A stretch of DNA of 64,000 nt from Oasisia sp. SBJ-2009 (lineage: Eukaryota > Annelida > Polychaeta > Sabellida > Siboglinidae). Location of the stretch: contig OZ024858.1 of the NCBI GenBank assembly GCA_964017155.1, positions 23,062,657 to 23,126,656 of the forward strand. The letters run 5' to 3'. Shown piece by piece: positions 1 to 9,479 of the stretch (positions are counted from its first letter, which is position 1; every line of letters starts with the position of its first letter). A program made the translations under genes and the position numbers. The notes under the pieces are model-generated. The model saw nothing but the letters and a program-made list of their open reading frames with translations, did not search any database and was not told the DNA's origin.

Positions 1-430
1 CGTTCCGTTAGAGTTACAGTCGTCTCCACAGGGTACGTACCGTTCCGTTAGAGTTACAGTCGTCTCCACAGGGTACGTACCGTTCCGTTAGAGTTACAGC
101 CGTCACCACAGGGTACGTACCGTTCCGTTAGAGTTACAGTCGTCTCCACAGGGTACGTACCGTTCCGTTAGAGTTACAGTCGTCTCCACAGGGTACGTAC
201 CGTTAGAGTTACAGTCATCTCCACAGGGTACGTACCGTTAGAGTTACAGCCGTCTCCACAGGGTGCGTTCCGTTAGAGTTACAGCCGTCTCCACACGGTG
301 CGTTCCGTTAGAGTTACAACCGTCTCCACAGGGTACGTACCGTTAGAGTTACAGCCGTCTCCACAGGGTACGTTCCATTAGAGTTACAGCTGTCTCCACA
401 GGGTATGTTCGATTAGAGTTACAGCCGTCT
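1..430. repeat. 33-40 bp minisatellite
   Basis: Head-to-tail copies of a unit containing CGTTAGAGTTACAG and TCTCCACAGGGTACGTAC. The first five copies are about 40 bp long and start CGTTCCGTTAGAG. Later copies lose part of the unit (about 33-35 bp) and diverge (GGGTGCGTTCC, GGGTATGTTCG). The array runs off the left edge, so its full size is unknown. No coding sense is seen. Confidence 0.95.
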
Positions 431-435
431 CTGTG

Positions 436-474
436 GTCGCAGTAACTCTAACGGAATGTTAGAGTTACTGCGAC
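436..474. repeat. Perfect 17-bp hairpin capping the minisatellite
   Basis: GTCGCAGTAACTCTAAC (436-452) is followed by loop GGAAT and then GTTAGAGTTACTGCGAC (458-474), its exact reverse complement. The arm contains the GTTAGAGTTAC core of the adjacent array, so the hairpin looks like one array unit joined to an inverted copy. Confidence 0.9.
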
Positions 475-946
475 TACCGAGATTATTCCTGACATTCATG
501 GCAGGAGAGTCCAGATTCATTCCAGGGACGAGGAAGTATCCTAGCCACAAATATCGCATTTTACTAATTTTACGTTGCGGTTGACTGTTGGCTGAAGAAA
601 CCCACAACAATCAACATCCTTAACACAAATGTCATGTTTTATTTTAAACCCACGGATATGCTTTCTTGCGAATATTAATCTGCGTATGTAGCGGTCACAC
701 TAATATTATGAAGAAATGGAAGACATAGCAATCGTGACAGGATGACTGTATACATGTATAGCAAACACCATCACAAAAGTATTAAAGTTCTACTCGCCTT
801 CCGCTTAAACTGTTGGTTGGTGAGCAATGAAAACATGTAATCTGTGATCGTGTAAGGTGCAGTGGTTTTTCTAAACGAAATTGTGAAACTGATAGGTTTT
901 CATTGAAGGCATAATATATCATTTAAAAGTTGTCATTTTGTTTTAG
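475..946. other. Unique intron-like sequence
   Basis: AT-rich sequence between the left minisatellite and the first receptor-tail exon. No exon, RNA gene or repeat is recognised. It ends in a usable acceptor tract (TTTTGTTTTAG). Confidence 0.5.
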
Positions 947-965
947 ATGCTGCTGCAGAAATGAG
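947..965 (+). CDS. Receptor-tail gene, microexon (partial gene, 3' part)
   Basis: A 19-nt microexon between acceptor TTTTAG and donor GTGAGT. It enters in phase 1 and leaves in phase 2. It reads (x)-A-A-A-E-M-R, with the arginine completed by the first base of the next exon. It is accepted because its phase fits the exon at 1499 and the joined reading frame stays open through four exons. Everything upstream, including any signal peptide, ectodomain and membrane span, lies outside the window or is not recognisable. Assignment as an exon is inference from splice sites and phase. Confidence 0.5.
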
Positions 966-1042
966 GTGAGTTATCATAAATACATCGGTTAATTTATTCT
1001 AATATACCAAATTAGTTGATGTTTGCATTGCTCTCATACCTT

Positions 1043-1046
<4 letters not shown>

Positions 1047-1077
<31 letters not shown>

Positions 1078-1225
1078 CCCGCCTGCCCGCCTGCCCGCCT
1101 GCCCGCCTGCCCGCCTGCCCGCCTGCCCGCCTGCCCGCCAGCCCGCCAGCCCGCCAGCCCGCCAGCCCGCCAGCCCGCCAGCCAGCCAGCCAACCAGCCA
1201 GCCAGCCTGCAAGCCCGCAAGCCAA
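1047..1225. repeat. CCTG/CCCG/CCAG tetranucleotide array
   Basis: About 45 tetranucleotide units, beginning as CCTG, then alternating CCTG/CCCG, then CCCG/CCAG, then CCAG. The internal order of variants implies spread of point mutations by local duplication. Long open frames on both strands of this block (PACLPAC-type and AGWLAGW-type) are artefacts of the repeat. Confidence 0.95.
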
Positions 1226-1252
1226 CCTGCCTGCCTGTTTATCAGCGAGCGC

Positions 1253-1352
1253 GTGCGTTACAGAATCGTGACGTTCTGTGCGTTACAGAATCGTGACGTT
1301 CTGTGCGTTACAGAATCGTGACGTTCTGTGCGTTACAGAATCGTGACGTTCT
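1253..1352. repeat. 25-bp tandem repeat, four near-identical copies
   Basis: Four consecutive copies of a 25-bp unit (GTGCGTTACAGAATC plus GTGACGTTCT) with no visible difference between them, right after the tetranucleotide array and inside the intron before the next exon. Their homogeneity suggests recent duplication. Confidence 0.9.
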
Positions 1353-1498
1353 CTAGCACGTTCTCAAATGTGTTCCTTTTCTAGAAATAAAATAGTCGTT
1401 TAAGGCATGTAATGTTGCGATTAACGTAATTATCGAGATCTGCATAGTTGCCAGATGATTTGCTGATTGAGTTATACAAACAGCGATTGTTTCTGCAG

Positions 1499-1554
1499 AG
1501 CGTCGGGTGAACACGAAACGGATCAATATGAGACCATCAGAGGCGATAAACAAG
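1499..1554 (+). CDS. Receptor-tail gene exon with YETI motif
   Basis: A 56-nt exon between acceptor TTTCTGCAG and donor GTACAC, entering in phase 2 and leaving in phase 1. With the preceding microexon and the next exon it reads R-ASGEHETDQYETIRGDKQ-D. The acidic DQYETI is a typical tyrosine phosphorylation/SH2-docking context found in cytoplasmic tails of invertebrate EGF-repeat or scavenger-type receptors (family knowledge). The exact receptor family cannot be named because the ectodomain is not in the window. Confidence 0.6.
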
Positions 1555-1895
1555 GTACACGTTGTATGTCCACAGTCTTACAAGTAACTACACCTGCCAT
1601 CGCAAATAGGTGGCCTCATGCTAATTGATGTTATTTAATTGTTAAATACTGTCGACACGATAACTACACAAAAATAATCAGTAACGGAATACAGTATTGC
1701 TTTCAATGTGCATTAGTTTCCTCATCATCTCTATGTTCGTTATTTCTAGATAATCTATGCATCATTAATGTCATTGCCAGTGTTGTGCCGTCTTCAACTT
1801 CTTTCCTTTCGTTCTTCTGGCTCTGTAGTTTGCATTTAATCACGTCTTCCGTGTTTTCTTGTTTCTGTTCGTGATTTCTTTCATTTTTGTTCCAG

Positions 1896-1969
1896 ACGGG
1901 GGCGAGCCTGTGTCAGGTGACAGGTCTATCTACGCCGGCATGCGTGAGACGGCCGAATATGACAACCGG
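1896..1969 (+). CDS. Receptor-tail gene exon with YAGM and YDNR motifs
   Basis: A 74-nt exon between acceptor TTTTTGTTCCAG and donor GTAAAT, entering in phase 1 and leaving in phase 0. It reads D-GGEPVSGDRSIYAGM followed by RETAEYDNR. YAGM matches the YxxM class bound by PI3-kinase SH2 domains and YDNR the YxN class bound by Grb2-type SH2 domains. Matching phase with the exons on both sides is the strongest support. This is probably the intracellular signalling tail of a single-pass receptor; function is inferred from motifs only. Confidence 0.65.
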
Positions 1970-2120
1970 GTAAATAACCCGCATTACACTGCACATTTAT
2001 AATTTGTCAGTCATGCTACACGAACATATTTGGGTCATCGGAGTTTTGAGCAAAAGTATTTTCAAAATGTCAGTTATCGGAATATAATGTTATGGTCGCG
2101 TCATAGTAGCAAATATACAT

Positions 2121-2127
<7 letters not shown>

Positions 2128-2184
<57 letters not shown>
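2128..2184. repeat. (TA)n microsatellite
   Basis: An uninterrupted TA dinucleotide run of nearly 60 bp in the intron between the YAGM exon and the proline/arginine-rich exon. Confidence 0.95.
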
Positions 2185-2187
<3 letters not shown>

Positions 2188-2447
2188 GCGCTCGTGTGTT
2201 GATTACATTTATTCAAGGACACAGCTATTACTTCACTCAACTCCGAGACGATGACACTAATTTATGGAATCCATAGATTTGTTCATGGTTCATAAATTCT
2301 CCCGAACACAAATGGTGGAGTTACGCCTTTGAGTTCAAAACAACGGATTAATCACAACGACTGCTGTGTTCGTTGTAACACCCGTTTGTGTCTAGATTAA
2401 TCATACGTTCCTCTGACACCAGTTTCCGTCTGTTCCGTGTGCCTCAG

Positions 2448-2544
2448 GTGGAGCAGCAGCCGCCCGCCCGCCCGCGAGTCTCGCCGGCCCAGTCAGGCCG
2501 ACACCGGCCGACGACCGGCCCCAGAGCCCGCCACACCGTATCTG
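2448..2544 (+). CDS. Receptor-tail gene exon, Pro/Arg-rich
   Basis: A 97-nt exon between acceptor GTGCCTCAG and donor TCTG|GTAAAC, entering in phase 0 as the previous exon requires and leaving in phase 1. It starts VEQQPPARPRVSPAQ and continues with basic, proline-rich sequence (GRHRPTTGPRARHT). PPARP-type stretches could bind SH3 domains, but no exact class is claimed. It is GC-rich compared with its flanks. The donor TCTGGTAAAC is itself the first copy of a tandem repeat that continues into the intron. Confidence 0.55.
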
Positions 2545-2690
2545 GTAAACCATCAGTCTGTCTAGTAAAACCACCACCCTCTCTAGTAAAACCATCACCA
2601 TATCTAGTAACAGCATAACCCTATCTGGTAATACCATCACCCTATATCTGGTAACATTACTACCATATTTGGTAAAACATTATCTAGTGT
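2541..2690. repeat. Degenerate minisatellite made of splice-donor-like units
   Basis: About seven copies of a 20-30 bp unit of the form TCTRGTAAAACCATCACC. Each repeats the TCTGGTAA or TCTAGTAA of the true exon donor at 2544/2545. Copies lie near 2541, 2559, 2582, 2605, 2624, 2647 and 2668. Confidence 0.8.
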
Positions 2691-2829
2691 ATGTTGACTG
2701 CGTGTTTTATGTGCTTTGCTGCTGTTATTAGCATCATTCCATTATCGACTTCTCAGCAGATTGAGCATCACTGTTTGCATATATGGAGGAGTAGTCACAG
2801 AAATAGTTATCGACTTCAATTCTTTGCAG

Positions 2830-2882
2830 GCTTCTTTCTGTCAGGGACATTTTCGTTATGTCTTAGACCCAGCTGCACGTGA
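2830..2882 (+). CDS. Candidate terminal exon (option A)
   Basis: A strong acceptor (AATTCTTTGCAG) is followed by 53 nt that, in the phase left by the exon at 2448-2544, read G-FFLSGTFSLCLRPSCT and then a stop. If used, the receptor ends here. The alternative is the pair of small exons downstream (2897 or 2907 to 2933, then 3176). Only a transcript can decide. The hydrophobic FFLSGTF end is unusual for a cytosolic tail. Confidence 0.3.
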
Positions 2883-2896
2883 ATGGACCTGACCAG

Positions 2897-2933
2897 TAGG
2901 ACCCAGACGGCGATGGAGACACAGGCGTGACAG
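2897..2933 (+). CDS. Candidate alternative penultimate exon (option B)
   Basis: GACCAG acceptor and CAG|GTGAGA donor. In the required phase 1 it reads V-GPRRRWRHRRD, leaving in phase 2. A second AG at 2906 (CCCAG|ACGG) would instead give D-GDGDTGVT and leave in phase 1. The polypyrimidine tract is weak for both. It is kept as an alternative to the exon at 2830. Confidence 0.25.
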
Positions 2934-3061
2934 GTGAGATACGATCACAGTCACATCAGCAGCTGTCAACTGTATGCCACATTTCTCACTATACATGTCA
3001 CCGCCGTGGAAATGCTAGTTGCACAGTCTCTGCATTCTGAATCTTGTAACTGTGTTAAATC

Positions 3062-3128
<67 letters not shown>

Positions 3129-3152
3129 GTATATATATATATATTATGCCAC
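3062..3152. repeat. (TA)n microsatellite block
   Basis: About 60 bp of pure TA followed by a TATATGTATA interruption and more TA. It sits just upstream of the candidate last exon acceptor at 3175. Confidence 0.95.
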
Positions 3153-3175
3153 CATGACTGTATCTTTCGTTGCAG

Positions 3176-3188
3176 TGCTGAAGTGTAG
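3176..3188 (+). CDS. Candidate terminal exon of receptor tail (option B)
   Basis: Acceptor TTTCGTTGCAG is followed by TGCTGAAGTGTAG. Joined in phase 2 to the candidate exon at 2897 it reads S-A-E-V-stop. Joined in phase 1 it reads V-LKCRG-stop, with the stop at 3193-3195. The acceptor is good, but the coding part is too short to judge. No clear AATAAA follows within several hundred bases. Confidence 0.25.
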
Positions 3189-3195
3189 AGGATAG

Positions 3196-5445
3196 AGGAG
3201 AAAAGGATGTGACGCGGCATTCATTCAAAGAAATGGAGACGTTGTTGAAGTCGGTTAAACAATCACCACACTTTGGCCGTTTCTTCTAGTAAAAGCACAT
3301 TGTTTATCAAATAACACCACTTCCAGACAATGTAGTTGTGTGTAGGTGCCAATATGTAAAACGTAGTACATATAACTCGGAAGCATACATGTAAATTTAA
3401 ATTGTATTCGAATGCGCACAACGTTAGCGCTTTGGTGCACAATTTGAGACTGAATGCTATCGGTAGAGAACTAGAGATAGGGCCTACTGAATGGCAGTGA
3501 ATGCATCTCTAAGTAAGTTTGATACAAAGATGATTATTAATAATGTACACTGCTGACGATTAACGGGTAATTAATAACATTACAGCGGATATAAGTATAG
3601 ATTATCTAGATTACTAATCATTAGTGTGATATTGTAATAATCCCTTATGGAAATAGGTCATGTTGTACCACAGTAAATTTCATTATGTTGTTTTGGAGGA
3701 ATGATACGTCATGGTATACCAAGGTATTTCATATCATGATCAACTGTAGTTGACCATTGTTTACCACAGTATCGCATGCTAGAGCACAGAACATGTCCAC
3801 ATCGACATCACGACGTTATTTTATATAGTTCATAGTAATTATGTAAAGATTAGTGTCCGATCATAATGTTCCTATTTGTATGACATTTATAACGAGTATA
3901 ATATACGCCACGGAATGTATGCCAGTTACGCCGATGACGAACGAAGCACTGTGGTTTTCCCCACTAACTGCTAGACATCAACAAAACCAACCAACAGGTA
4001 TATCGCTGTAGAACATAGAAGACTATTCGCCACACACGTATGCGTTGTGTAGTACGGTATAGTGAAGTCTCAATCCGAGCCACACATCGGAAGCATGGTC
4101 GGCGCGACCCGAAGCATGTCGGGACCTGCCAGAACGGGAGACAGTGTCATTAGTCTTAGCCAGGGTATATGTCTCAACCATAGGGATATCACTGGTTCGT
4201 GTTTGAAACAAACAATCCATTTTAAGTTATTTCACTCTCTGACTAAATGTTACAAACATTTTCGGCGGTTCCAAGCCCCAATTACAACTTTTGCCTATCC
4301 CCGTGTATGACTTGCCAAATGATGTTTTGTTGCGCTTGAACTTTTTAAGGATATAGGCGCTATAGACGTTTTACAATTATTATTATTACGTCGATTGCCG
4401 CCAACAATCAATCAGCCAGTTCTTTTCTTTCTCACGGGAGTCAATATACCAAGAACATCCAAATAACTGCCTGTGGAAGAGGGCATATAAGCTGACGGCA
4501 TGTAAGAGGAATGGGCAATCCGGTCATCCATCCTCAAAACCATGCGGGGGAGAAGGGGTGTAATTTGCTAATTACATTCTGTGAACAGGAGAAGGAGCTC
4601 ACTCTCCTCCCGGCCGTGGATGCCTAAGATAAATTACAGCGATCCAGAAATATAGATCTGCCCATTAGTTAATAACATGCAATTAACATTACTACTAATT
4701 TAATAATCACGATAAACCGCAGATTCGTAAACTTGAACGTATGATTCTACGTCTGGTCACTGGTGTCATTCCGTCGAAGTTCGCGAACAATCCTTCTTGC
4801 AGATTGCCTAGTCGTCGTCGTCAGCGGTTCCTCGTGACTCGTGAGGAAAATGACGTCGACCAAGGTTCGCTGAATCGGGAGTCCAGTTCTTGTTCTGTAA
4901 ATATTCGTGCAATGGAGACAGATGGTTCCATGATGAAATGCGCTTAGTACGGTTTACATCGGAAAGACGCGATAAATCACGCATGTTCACATCGACGTCT
5001 TGCGTTGCTACGCTGAAACAATGGCGGTCACGTGATGAGAGTCCCGCACCAGTTGAGGAAACTTAATAAATGTCTAACATGCCAAACCTATGTCAGATCA
5101 TAATATAAAAACGGGAAATTATTATATATAGACCTCTTTTGACTTCGAATATAAAAGCTAAACTAAACTGTTACATAAATAAGCAGAAATCGCAATCATC
5201 AGAATGACGTCACCATTTATACTCTGACCACAACGACGTTTGACCATATTAACTTTTTTCTCGATTTTTCTATAAGCAGATCACGCTAGTTACATGACCA
5301 TTTGATAATGCAGGGATGACGCCAAACAGCACGCAACATAACGGATGTAACTAGTCTAGACCTGTACATACATGTGTATTTTAACCGAAAATATACTTTT
5401 TTAGTCCTGAATACATCGTGTTTTGTTATTTCTTGTATAGATCTA
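3196..5445. other. Intergenic, no recognised gene
   Basis: Mostly AT-rich unique sequence. The short open frames at 4062-4310 and 4741-4947 show no domain, no start context and no splice structure that I can support. An AATAAA at 5065-5070 could be a distant poly(A) signal of the receptor gene, but nothing else supports this. Confidence 0.4.
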
Positions 5446-5844
<399 letters not shown>

Positions 5845-5850
<6 letters not shown>

Positions 5851-6598
5851 AGATAGAGAGAGGGAGAGAGGGAGGGAGGGAGGGAGGGAGGGAGGGAGGG
5901 AGGGAGGGAGGGAGGGAGGGAGGGAGGGAGGGAGGGGGAGAGGGAGGGAGGGAGGGAGGGGGAGAGGGAGGGAGGGAGGGAGGGAGGGAGGGAGGGAGGG
6001 GGAGAGGGAGGGAGGGGGAGAGGGAGGGAGGGAGGGAGGGAGGGAGGGAGGGAGGGAGGGAGGGAGGGAGGGAGGGAGGGAGGGAGGGAGGGAGGGAGGG
6101 AGGGAGGGAGGGAGGGAGGGAGGGAGGGAGGGAGGGAGGGAGGGAGGGAGGGAGGGAGGGAGGGAGGGAGGGAGGGAGGGAGGGAGGGAGGGAGGGAGGG
6201 AGGGAGGGAGGGAGGGAGGGAGGGAGGGAGGGAGGGAGGGAGGGAGGGAGGGAGGGAGGGAGGGAGGGAGGGAGGGAGGGAGGGAGGGAGGGAGGGAGGG
6301 AGGGAGGGAGGGAGGGAGGGAGGGAGGGAGGGAGGGAGGGAGGGAGGGAGGGAGGGAGGGAGGGAGGGAGGGAGGGAGGGAGGGAGGGAGGGAGGGAGGG
6401 AGGGAGGGAGGGAGGGAGGGAGGGAGGGAGGGAGGGAGGGAGGGAGGGAGGGAGGGAGGGAGGGAGGGAGGGAGGGAGGGAGGGAGGGAGGGAGGGAGGG
6501 AGGGAGGGAGGGAGGGAGGGAGGGAGGGAGGGAGGGAGGGAGGGAGGGAGGGAGGGAGGGAGGGAGGGAGGGAGGGAGGGAGGGAGGGAGAGAGAGAT
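5845..6598. repeat. ~740 bp (GGGA)n tetranucleotide array
   Basis: About 180 units of AGGG on the + strand. The left 200 bp carry GGGGAGA interruptions near 5935, 5960, 6000 and 6015; the right 570 bp are essentially pure. It begins with GAGA and ends GAGAGAGAT. The G-rich strand can form G-quadruplexes (runs of GGG every 4 nt). The long complementary open frame of Leu-Pro-Pro-Ser repeats is a repeat artefact. Confidence 0.97.
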
Positions 6599-6599
6599 C

Positions 6600-9180
6600 A
6601 GTGGAAGCTTCCCATAACCTGCTGCTGCTGAATATTTTGCGCGGCGACGTTCACAATCTTGGAAATTCCCCAGAACCTCCAGATGCACATCTCCTTTGGA
6701 GAAAACGGGGGGAGGGGGGCATATTCCAAAGGTGGGCACGCCAGGTAGGCGCAGAGATAGCTCGGTTAAATATCAAAGGTCTTGAAAGCACAAGCCTCGT
6801 AAGCCTCCCCAGATTCGTCTTTGTGGTTGGCTGGTCTGATGTGTAAAAAGGGTTCAGATTAGGATTAGATTAAGAGTTAGATTGAAAGGTGTGGTTAGGT
6901 TGAAGGTGCTTTTGAAAAGATTCACCAGGAAGAATTGTTTAACAGAATCCCCACATAGTCAATCAAGCGTCTGCATTAACATGTGTTTCATTCGGTAGGC
7001 GGCGCCACAGTCAGACTTTCGGAATGGAGGCCGACTGTGAACGCTTACCACAGAAGATCAATTCTCTACTCTATTCTAATCTACTGTACTATACTGTTCT
7101 GTGCTGTACTGCACTATATTCTACAGTCTAGGCTTACACATAACACGAAGGAAGATGCAGACCATTAAAACATGCACTCACGGAGTGGCAATAATGACAG
7201 TACAAAGCGCCATAAAAACCTTGATACAGTAGAACGACGTGGTCACCCACCTCAAAGAAGTACAAATTCAAGTATATATGAAAACACGGTGTGATTCACT
7301 GTTATTCGACTATGCCTCAACAACCTAAGCAACGATTCTACGATAGTAGATTAAATACCTAAGAGACATAAAATACTAACTGGTGACATAATGAATAAGT
7401 TTGTTACGAGAACCCAGCAGAGTTGCAATCATGTACTTTTAGCATTTAATGTGTTATTCTAAACTACGGTGTTGTCGACGTGTCCTGGCAGCGTAATGAT
7501 AAACACAACGTACGAGGAAACCTCTGTGTTGTTGACTTTTGTAACCTGTTATCTTGAAAATGCCTATCATGTAGGCATAATTATGTAGTTGAGAAAAATC
7601 ATACACATGCAAAATTATAAAATGTGCTGGCCAATCATAGAATGTAACCATAAGCAAGCAAGGAGCAAAGATCCAGACGGGGAAACTCGTCAAAGAAATC
7701 CACAACAAAGTCAAAGACCCGGCCATCAACAGGAGGAACAACATGTTTATAGCAGACATGCTGCTAAATATAAGCTGGGTTTTTAAACATACAATACATA
7801 CACTCAGTGTATTATAACATAAAATATCGTCCAACTTAGCCGAATCAACTGTTGAACTGGACAGGTTAAAAACTGATGAAAAATCACCACCCTGTCACTC
7901 GAGTGCTCGAAAAGCATGCTCAGGGAATCTGTAGGAAATCAGAAACCGGAACGCAGTCGGACTACTTACGGAATTCACGAAGAAATTATAAATTCTGACT
8001 GAGAATAAAATATCTAATTCACTAGGACAGACAATAGTTACGGCGCGATAGAACGTGTTACAGGCACAGACTCATTAATAATATTAACAAGGTCTTGGAA
8101 GACATTGTATCAAATCAAACGATCTTTCGTTGATATGTTGGTTTTTACACGAGTTGTAAATTTCAATGAATTGAGACTAGGAGAATTATCTCACATGTAC
8201 AAAGCAAGAAATGATACGTCACACATACTGATGACGTTGGTGTGTTGCGAATACGACCCTGTTCCAAAAAATTAAAATCACCCATTGGATAGCGACATTC
8301 TTTGCATTAAACACAATAATCGCATAACCTTTAGTTCCACATGTAGGGCAAAAGTCAAGCCTGCCCACAGCATAAACGAATCCGTGGGTGGCTGTGCGAC
8401 AGTACCCACAGCACTGTGGATTTTTTTTCTATCCTCTTTAATTGAGCTTTTCCAACAGCACCCCGTCTTCCAATATTACAATCCGACCAAACTGACAACG
8501 CGATACCAGTGTGCAATAATTGGCGGTTTTTGTTCCCCATACGACCCCCTCTTGTTCCGCCTCTGCTTAGATCCTTATGCGTAATACAGTTTGTGTATTG
8601 CTCGGTTACATTCAGTACGTGGTGTAACAATATCAGCTCGCCTAGTTGTTGACTTGCGGAGGTTTTTCGACCTGCCGGTTTCAGAAAACCTCAAAATGCA
8701 TCTCCCATCATCTAGCCAACTGCACTGACTTGACCCTCCAAAACCATCCGATGGCACCCTTGAAACCCCAACAATATATCTCTACATTCCATACAATCTC
8801 CTACTGCATCCTTTCCACCATTAAAACCTCATTTAAGTGGCCCACTTCTAGCAGTGGTCTTTGTTTAGGTAGTTCGTCCCAACGACGGGCAACGTACAAG
8901 TCTGCGGTAACATGAACTAAGAAACTCGTGCTAGAACTGGCCTCCAACCTATTGTACAACAGTTTGTGCCATCGAATAATACGCTGTGCATGATAAGTCA
9001 ATAGATTCCAGATTTGTTTCCCAACGCAGTTTTCTTCTTTGACTTTGGGATGCTTTGCAGGATGTGAAAACAAATAGACACTGACACTGACAGTCACAGA
9101 CGCAGATGACGCATGACGGACGGGAATACTGCGTCGGCGTCTGTTCCACCTGCCTACATCGATATTAGGCATTCACTCGA
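6600..9180. other. Intergenic, mostly without recognisable content
   Basis: Unique AT-rich DNA. The CTACTGTACT-like run near 7060-7130 is a short degenerate repeat. Stretches at 8280-8700 and 8801-9172 have open frames on both strands (up to 123 codons on the minus strand) but no recognisable domain. They may be transposon-derived, which I cannot show. Confidence 0.4.
7648..7785 (+). pseudogene. Open fragment of unknown origin
   Basis: In the frame reading KIQTGKLVKEIHN, KVKDPAINRRNN and MFIADMLLNISWVF, about 45 codons are open with charged, amphipathic, protein-like composition unlike the surrounding DNA. There is no clear start or splice site. It could be an orphan exon or a transposon coding remnant. 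I do not recognise the family. Confidence 0.25.
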
Positions 9181-9297
9181 CTCACTGTGGCATGCCCTCT
9201 GCTACCTCCAACGACTTGCTTCGTGACGTTATCTTGTCGTTAGTTTAACACATCGCATTAATTCTAATGCTGGAGAGAGGGATTTGCATTACCTGAA

Positions 9298-9305
9298 TGA
9301 CGTCA
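9298..9305. promoter_or_regulatory. Perfect CRE palindrome TGACGTCA
   Basis: TGACGTCA is present about 50 bp upstream of an ATG in a locally CpG-rich segment (9290-9460). This is the consensus CREB/ATF site and fits a promoter. Activity is not shown by sequence alone. Confidence 0.5.
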
Positions 9306-9356
9306 ACGCATCGTCTGCTACGCTAGCGCGCGCATCTGCCGAACGAAAACAGTGCA

Positions 9357-9453
9357 ATGGCTTCTGGGATACGTCAGCGCGTGCGATGCGGAATGATGGA
9401 GTTTGGTGCGGCGTTGCTGTGGCTGTTGTGTGATCGATCGTTTGCCAGAGAAG
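9357..9453 (+). CDS. Orphan first-exon candidate with hydrophobic N-terminus
   Basis: ATG at 9357 opens MASGIRQRVRCGMMEF, then a hydrophobic run GAALLWLLC, then DRSFARE, and ends at a donor-like AGAAG|GTAACT in phase 1. The layout (basic n-region, hydrophobic core) resembles a signal peptide. No downstream exon in the window accepts phase 1 and stays open. It is therefore either the first exon of an unseen gene, a 5' untranslated exon with an upstream ORF for the RasGEF gene, or chance. Confidence 0.3.
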
Positions 9454-9479
9454 GTAACTATATCTGCCACGTACGCCCA

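Noticed and set aside
999..1321. Ala/Gly/Trp or Pro/Cys/Leu-rich open frames at the CCTG array
   Set aside because: Simple-repeat translation on both strands.
7454..7834. 126-codon minus-strand frame with hydrophobic stretches
   Set aside because: Hydrophobicity arises from AT-rich antisense sequence; no recognisable family, and the opposite strand frame is more protein-like.
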